A stretch of DNA of 44,540 nucleotides, taken from assembly GCF_000373925.1 (NCBI RefSeq), contig NZ_KB892761.1:1-44540 (forward strand). Direction: 5' to 3'. This DNA comes from Actinopolymorpha alba DSM 45243. GTDB taxonomy: Bacteria; Actinomycetota; Actinomycetes; Propionibacteriales; Actinopolymorphaceae. A program made the position numbers and the translations under genes. Below are positions 40,960 through 44,540 of the stretch, one piece after another. The notes below the pieces were generated by a model. That model was not told the DNA's origin. It was given only the letters and a program-made list of their open reading frames with translations, and searched no databases. Position 1 is the stretch's first letter; every line of letters starts with the position of its first letter.

Positions 40960-41241
40960 TCAGATCCGTGCGGTGAGGTCGGTCCCATTGGCCGGGCTGC
41001 GGCAGGTCCATTCCTCGGTGAGGAGGGTGGGACCGGACCGGAGAGTCTCCGTCCGCAGGAGCGCGCCGGCGCTCGGATCGGTGTAGGTGATGGTGCGCAG
41101 GCCTTCCGTCTCGAACCGGCTGCTGTCCGCCTCGACGACGACCTCGTGGTCGAACGCGCCGTCGGTGCTGTCGAGGTAGCCCTCGCCGCTGCTGACCGCG
41201 AGGCTGCTCGTCACGGCGAGCGATGACCTGGTGACGCTCAC
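40960..41241 (-). CDS. Hypothetical protein fragment, beta-rich
   Basis: A 93-residue minus-strand frame (GTG 41241) with strongly G/C-ended codons, so it is or was coding. The sequence is rich in Ser/Thr/Glu strands (VTSSLAVSSGEGYLDSTDG, FDHEVVVEADSSRFETEGLRTITYTD) and ends CRSPANGTDLTARI, ten bases before the glycosyltransferase remnant with a ribosome-site-like AAGGGAG between them. I do not recognise it. Its upstream continuation meets IS1380 transposase sequence at about 41245, so the 5' part was probably lost by insertion or deletion; the GTG start may be fortuitous. Confidence 0.45.
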   Translation of the reverse strand: MSVTRSSLAVTSSLAVSSGEGYLDSTDGAFDHEVVVEADSSRFETEGLRTITYTDPSAGALLRTETLRSGPTLLTEEWTCRSPANGTDLTARI

Positions 41242-41244
41242 GAC

Positions 41245-41484
41245 GTGCGTGTACTCGCCGTCATGGCGTTCAACCTCACCCGCGCCGCTGCAGTGACCAC
41301 TGGCCCGTCACTTGCGAGGGCGACCAGCGCGACGGTCCGACGCAAGCGGATCGCCGTCCCCGCACGCCGGGCATCCTCTGCCCGACGGATCACCGTGCTC
41401 CTGCCAGCCGCCTGGCCGTGGGAAACCGCGTGGACCCGACTGTTCACCCACGCCTGCGGCCCACCAACCCCGGCGACGACCTGA
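41245..41484 (+). pseudogene. IS1380-family transposase C-terminal remnant
   Basis: The frame reads RVLAVMAFNLTRAAA, then ATSATVRRKRIAVPAR, SARRITVLLPAAWPWETAWTRLF and a stop at 41482-41484. This matches the C-terminal end of IS1380-type transposases (conserved MAFNLTRA, RR/LI.VPAR and L.LP..WPW..AW..LF). Only about the last 79 residues remain; no N-terminal part is found on either side. The minus-strand frame over the same bases is a shadow. Confidence 0.7.
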
Positions 41485-41594
41485 CCACCCAGCCGCACGG
41501 CGCGACCCGGAACCTCAACGTGGCAAGCTGGCAGCCAGGCCAGGCACCACCACATACCCTGCCCACAAACCCCGGCGCCAGAGCAATCGGCCCG

Positions 41595-41808
41595 AGCGAA
41601 CCCGGCTTCGTCCGGGCTCTGCACGCGTTCATCGACGCTGTGCGGTGCCATATCAGGGCGGAAGAGGCCCGCGTCCTCCCGGTGATGCACGAACGTTTCG
41701 ATGGCGCTCGCCGCGGCCAGTTGGGCGGGGCGTTCACCGACACGCGCCGCCGGCACTACCCGGCCGAGTCGCCGGTGCGGGCGGGCGTGGTCCGGTTCCT
41801 CGAATCAG
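41595..41808 (+). pseudogene. Hemerythrin-like (HHE) domain fragment
   Basis: Within a frame reading from about 41418, residues encoded here (EPGFVRALHAFIDAVRCHIRAEEARVLPVMHERFDG...FTDTRRRHYPAE) show the HHE-cation-binding pattern HxxxEE.RVLP. The preceding and following residues are low-complexity and do not match the family, and the usual N- and C-terminal histidines cannot all be found. Probably a partial, decayed gene; a short diverged HHE protein cannot be excluded. Confidence 0.4.
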
Positions 41809-41919
41809 CTAGGGGCGCCCGCACAGTGTCGTCGTCGGGATCGGGGAGCCGATCGCTTTCGAGGCGGAAGCGCTCCGGCTTGCGCGGGTCGGATCAGCAG
41901 GTTGTTCCCGGTAGGTCGC

Positions 41920-42102
41920 ATGTGGAGTGACGCCGACGCGATCATCGTGCTGATCCTGGGGTTCATGGGCGGGATCGCCGTCCTGCTGATCCTGCTCGCC
42001 CGGCTCGAGGACAACCTCGACCCTGCCCGGCCTCGCGGACTGCGCGCGCTGCGCGCATGGTGGCGCAGCACCTCCAACCGCGGTGCGAAAGGGGGATCAT
42101 GA
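41920..42102 (+). CDS. Small single-pass membrane protein
   Basis: A 60-residue protein (ATG 41920) with one hydrophobic segment (about residues 7-27, AIIVLILGFMGGIAVLLILLA) and a basic C-terminal tail. Ribosome site is weak (GTAGGTC). The stop overlaps the ATG of the truncated P-type ATPase gene by four bases, so the two were an operon. Small membrane proteins encoded ahead of cation pumps may be regulatory subunits, but no family is recognised. Confidence 0.5.
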   Translation: MWSDADAIIVLILGFMGGIAVLLILLARLEDNLDPARPRGLRALRAWWRSTSNRGAKGGS

Positions 42103-42530
42103 CCACGCTGCCAGGGCGCGAGGGAGACGCGGGCGTCTCGGCCCCGGAGCGAGACCAGGGACTGGGTTGGCACGCGCTCGAGGCGGCGGCCGTCCTGGAG
42201 CGTCTTGATAGTGGGCCGACCGGGTTGGACGAGGCCGAACGGGCGCGTCGGCTGGCCAGCTACGGGCCTAACGCCCCGACCGAACGTAAGCCAGAGCGGT
42301 GGTGGGCCGAACTCGCCGAGTGGCTTACTGAGCCGCTGCAGTTGCTGTTGATCGCGGTCGCCGTACTCTCGGCGGTGTTCAGGGAGGTCTCCGACGCGGT
42401 CGCGATCGCATACCTGGCCGGCGGAATCACCTGCCGGCATATCTCGACATTGCGCGGGCCTTCGACGAGGCCGGCATCGACCTGTCGCTGTCTGGGCACG
42501 TTGCGATGTACCTGCGCCCGCATCCGCTGA
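42099..42530 (+). pseudogene. Cation-transporting P-type ATPase, N-terminal fragment
   Basis: ATG 42099 with AAAGGGGGA upstream. Residues about 22-102 match the cation-ATPase N-terminal domain and first membrane helices: WHALEAAAVLERL, GLDEAERARRLASYGPNAP, WWAELAEWLTEPLQLLLIAVAVLSAVFREVSDAVAIA. The similarity stops near 42415; the rest of the frame, to 42530, is Cys/Arg/Thr-rich and does not match. The actuator, phosphorylation (DKTGT) and nucleotide domains, about 750 residues, are missing, so it cannot be a pump. Confidence 0.75.
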
Positions 42531-42640
42531 AGAACGATCTCGTGGTCGATGACGGTGAGGGTGCCACCTACATCACCGGCGCGGCCGCCGCGAGATGTGA
42601 GCCAACCGAGCTCACATACGTGAGCACAAAGTGCAGGTAG
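42428..42640 (+). pseudogene. Unidentified C-terminal gene fragment
   Basis: In a frame different from the ATPase fragment, HLPAYLDIARAFDEAGIDL, VAMYLRPHPLKNDLVVDDGEGATYITG and a stop at 42638-42640 read as well-formed coding sequence with G/C-ended codons. It begins where ATPase similarity ends, with no start codon, so it is the tail of another gene joined by deletion. The family is not recognised. Confidence 0.4.
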
Positions 42641-42642
42641 CT

Positions 42643-42875
42643 ATGCCGATCAAGAAGGATCAGAAGGCCAACCGGCTCAAGCGCGACTCGTCCAGGGCCG
42701 TCCGCCTAACTTCGACGCCGGACACTATAAGGAACGCAACACCGTTGAGCGCTGCGTCAACAAACTCCGCCAGTTCCGCGTTGTGGCCACACGCTTCGAC
42801 AAGCGCGAGGTCATCTACTAGGGAACCATCGACGTCGCGTCCATCAAGGTCTGGCTCCGCGATCCCGTTTCATGA
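42643..42875 (+). pseudogene. IS5-family transposase C-terminal remnant
   Basis: Reading from 42643 gives PIKKDQKANRLKRDSS; after a frame change at about 42694, GRPPNFDAGHYKERNTVERCVNKLRQFRVVATRFDKREVIY, an in-frame TAG, then GTIDVASIKVWLRDP and TGA at 42875. The GRPP.FD...YK.RN.VER...L.QFR..ATR.DK block is diagnostic of IS5-family (DDE) transposases. A frameshift plus an internal stop show it is dead. The bases just after it (GAAGGCACGCCCTAG) may be the element's terminal repeat, next to the methyltransferase stop. Confidence 0.8.
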
Positions 42876-42891
42876 TCCGAGAAGGCACGCC

Positions 42892-43716
42892 CTAGGGTTT
42901 GCGGGCCAGTCCGGCCAACATCCACCGGGACCCGTCGCTGTCGGCCTCGGTGGGATCCTCGGCGCCCCACAGGCCGGCGAAGGTGATGTGGGGGTCGGCG
43001 CCGGAGTAGGGCGGCACCAACTCCAGTCCATCGAAGAGATTTTCGATGTAAGCCCGGGAACGCAGGTTGAAGTTGCCTCCCTTGCCGAGAACGCCGCGGA
43101 AACGATTCGCCACCTCGGGGCTCTGCTTGTCGTCGGTGGGGTGTGACAGGGCGAGGTAGCTGCCAGGCACGAGGGCGTCGAGGTAGCGCGTGACGAGGCC
43201 GCGCGGATCGAAATCGTCGTCCACGAGCATCAGGAGCCCGGTCATGAACAACCCGATGGGTTGGTCGAAGTCGAGGAGTGCCCGGGTCTGGACGTTCTTG
43301 AGGATCCCGTCTGGCTCGCGGACGTCGCCGGTGATGAAGGTGGTGTGAGGCGAACCATGGAGGAGATCCGCGGCGTGCGCCTTGACCATCGGGTCAATAT
43401 CGACGTACACGACCTGCGCGTCAGGATTGACCTCCTGGACAACCTCGTGCGTGTTGCGCTGGGTCGGAAGACCCGAGCCGATGTCGAGGAACTGTCGGAT
43501 GCCGGCTTCGGCCACAAGCCACCGGGCGGCCCGTTGGTGGAAACCGCGATTGGACCAGGCGATGTCCTCAAGCTCCGGCAGACCCTGCCGGGTCTTTTCG
43601 ACCGTGAGCCGGTCGACCTCGAAGTTCTGGCTACCGCCGAGAATGTAGTCGTAGACTCGCGCGGCCGCGGGCTTGGTCGGGTCGACACCGGGGGGAGCGG
43701 CATCAGGTCCTGGCAT
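42892..43716 (-). CDS. SAM-dependent methyltransferase, DUF574 type
   Basis: A 274-residue protein of the actinobacterial S-adenosyl methyltransferase (DUF574) family, ATG 43716 preceded on its strand by GGAGG. Family marks: DPTKPAAARVYDYILGGSQNFEVDR at the N-terminus, FLDIGSGLPTQRNTHEVVQ (SAM-binding motif I), VVYVDIDPMVKAHA (motif II with acidic Asp), TTFITGDVREP, and ENLFDGLELVPPYS near the end. Usual length. These proteins occur in many paralogs per actinomycete genome and their substrates are largely unknown. It is intact, in contrast to the fragments on its left, and probably marks the end of the decayed zone. Confidence 0.9.
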   Translation of the reverse strand: MPGPDAAPPGVDPTKPAAARVYDYILGGSQNFEVDRLTVEKTRQGLPELEDIAWSNRGFHQRAARWLVAEAGIRQFLDIGSGLPTQRNTHEVVQEVNPDAQVVYVDIDPMVKAHAADLLHGSPHTTFITGDVREPDGILKNVQTRALLDFDQPIGLFMTGLLMLVDDDFDPRGLVTRYLDALVPGSYLALSHPTDDKQSPEVANRFRGVLGKGGNFNLRSRAYIENLFDGLELVPPYSGADPHITFAGLWGAEDPTEADSDGSRWMLAGLARKP

Positions 43717-44183
43717 GTTGCCTCCACGAGAGTCGCTGCTGGTTCGTTATCCGCACGCTCGGGTGGAGGACCGGGCCGGGCCGCCTGCACCTGCCGTACC
43801 GCGTCGTGGCCGCCCAACATCGCGCGCGACGATGCTATCCATGTGCCCGGGGTCAAGCAAGATCATGACGTGGTGGGCGGCCCCGGTCCCTTTGTCACGC
43901 CGGAGGCTGACGGACCGGCAAGAAGTGCTCGTCCCGGCCGATCACAACTTGGCTCTAGTCGCCCCCCGTCGAGGTCCTCCCTCTTGGCGATCCGTGCTCG
44001 GAGGAGTTCCCTGCCACCTACTGATCCGGCTGCCAGCGCTTGCCGTACGCCGCAGCCCGAGGACGGCATGCGCGGCCGCCCTCGCGGGTGGCGCTGGCGG
44101 GCTGTCCTGGGAGTCCGGCATGCGACATCCGAACGGCAGTCTTGACACTTCGCCCCTGTCAGATCAGATTTGGGCGACAGATT
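43717..44183. other. Gap without a supported gene
   Basis: About 470 bases between the methyltransferase start and the stop of the last gene. Frames are short and their translations are Arg/Pro/Ser-rich without domain resemblance. The right side (44145-44185) is AT-richer with a CTTGAC-like string (44140-44145). Promoter elements of the minus-strand methyltransferase are expected near 43740-43800, but none stands out. Confidence 0.4.
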
Positions 44184-44540
44184 TTAGTTGAGTCGGATGA
44201 AGCGGACTCGGCGGGCTTGCGGGTCACCGATGCGAAGTTGCGAACGGTCGGCTGAATAGCGCATCACAATGTCTGTCTCGCCGGATCCCGTGGAGTGTGG
44301 CACGGTGGCGAGGAAGAGTTCAGGGCCGAGTGGGCGCATGTCGATCGTGGGCCATCCGGTGCGACGCAGGCGAAGCGGTCCGGTTGCGGGGATGTCTATG
44401 TGAACGATTGCCTCGAGTTCGTCACTGAGGAACGTTCCGGCGCAGCTCGGGTCCGCAGTCTCTTCCATCGGGGCGTCGAGGCGTTGACAGAATCGCTCCC
44501 CACTCTGTTCAGGATGAACAACGATGCCGTCCGATGCACG
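44184..44540 (-). CDS. C-terminal end of a protein, possibly beta-lactamase/serine-hydrolase tail (partial)
   Basis: The minus-strand frame is open from the window edge (44540) to the stop at 44184-44186, 118 residues, although an internal ATG exists at 44468. The segment AGTFLSDELEAIVHIDIPATGPLRLRRTGWPTIDMRPLGPELF, then strands ending RRVRFIRL, resembles the beta-barrel extension (DUF3471-like) found after beta-lactamase-type serine hydrolase domains ('Y.SdEl.a.y.v.....l.l'). The catalytic part would lie outside the window. The resemblance is moderate. Confidence 0.5.
   Translation of the reverse strand, partial: RASDGIVVHPEQSGERFCQRLDAPMEETADPSCAGTFLSDELEAIVHIDIPATGPLRLRRTGWPTIDMRPLGPELFLATVPHSTGSGETDIVMRYSADRSQLRIGDPQARRVRFIRLN

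Noticed and set aside
41238-41756. Minus-strand frame with a signal-peptide-like stretch
   Set aside because: The plus strand here reads the IS1380 transposase C-terminus, so the hydrophobic stretch is its reverse-strand shadow.
39984-44540. Second copy of the tRNA-Pro 3' end as attR
   Set aside because: No match to the T-arm/acceptor sequence was found downstream within the window, so the element's far end cannot be drawn.

Overview
The window is high-GC DNA with GTG/TTG start codons, Shine-Dalgarno sites and many ATGA/GTGA gene overlaps, which points to an actinomycete (Actinomycetota). The exact genus cannot be read from the sequence; the mix of an aroH-tyrA-cmk-acyltransferase-der housekeeping block with large catabolic islands would fit a soil Propionibacteriales- or Streptosporangiales-type genome (inference).

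Layout. (1) 1-727: the 3' end of an IS1634-like transposase and a small FMN split-barrel protein. (2) 867-13058: a catabolic block of twelve genes: creatininase-family hydrolase, carbamoylsarcosinase/biuret-hydrolase-like cysteine hydrolase and cupin; then, behind its own promoter and a perfect 19-bp palindromic operator, a cytosine-deaminase-like amidohydrolase, an SsuABC/ThiXYZ-type ABC importer, an FAD oxidoreductase, a second creatininase, an AtzH-amidase fusion protein, a CocE-type hydrolase and an XRE-cupin regulator. Together they look like uptake and stepwise C-N bond hydrolysis of a small cyclic ureide/amide; the substrate is not evident. (3) 13059-13929: 0.9 kb without a supported gene. 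(4) 13930-18448: phosphoketolase plus acetate kinase, and a convergent DUF4037 gene. (5) 18596-33425: a second catabolic block: Gfo/Idh/MocA dehydrogenase, three amidohydrolase_2-type proteins (one has lost its metal ligands), a muconate-cycloisomerase-type enolase-superfamily enzyme, a DHDPS-type lyase, an unrecognised 483-aa barrel-like protein on the opposite strand, a complete Dpp/Opp-type ABC importer with a Tat-exported lipoprotein, and an IclR regulator.

(6) 33412-39983 is chromosomal backbone: DinB-like protein, NAT_N/GNAT_C acyltransferase, chorismate mutase, prephenate dehydrogenase, cytidylate kinase, 1-acylglycerol-phosphate-type acyltransferase, GTPase Der, a strong hairpin terminator and tRNA-Pro(GGG). 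(7) 39984-42890, next to the tRNA, is a graveyard of gene fragments: a 5'-truncated tyrosine integrase joined to a glycosyltransferase remnant, IS1380 and IS5 transposase tails, a hemerythrin-like fragment, a P-type ATPase N-terminus and unidentified pieces. It looks like the decayed tRNA-proximal end of an integrative element. (8) 42892-44540: an intact SAM-dependent methyltransferase of the DUF574 type, a gene-poor gap and the 3' end of a gene that runs out of the window.

The most interesting parts are the ureide-type operon with the AtzH-amidase fusion, and the amidohydrolase/cycloisomerase operon with a metal-less amidohydrolase paralog and an unknown protein divergent from the importer. 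All functional assignments are from reading motifs by eye; no database search was run.
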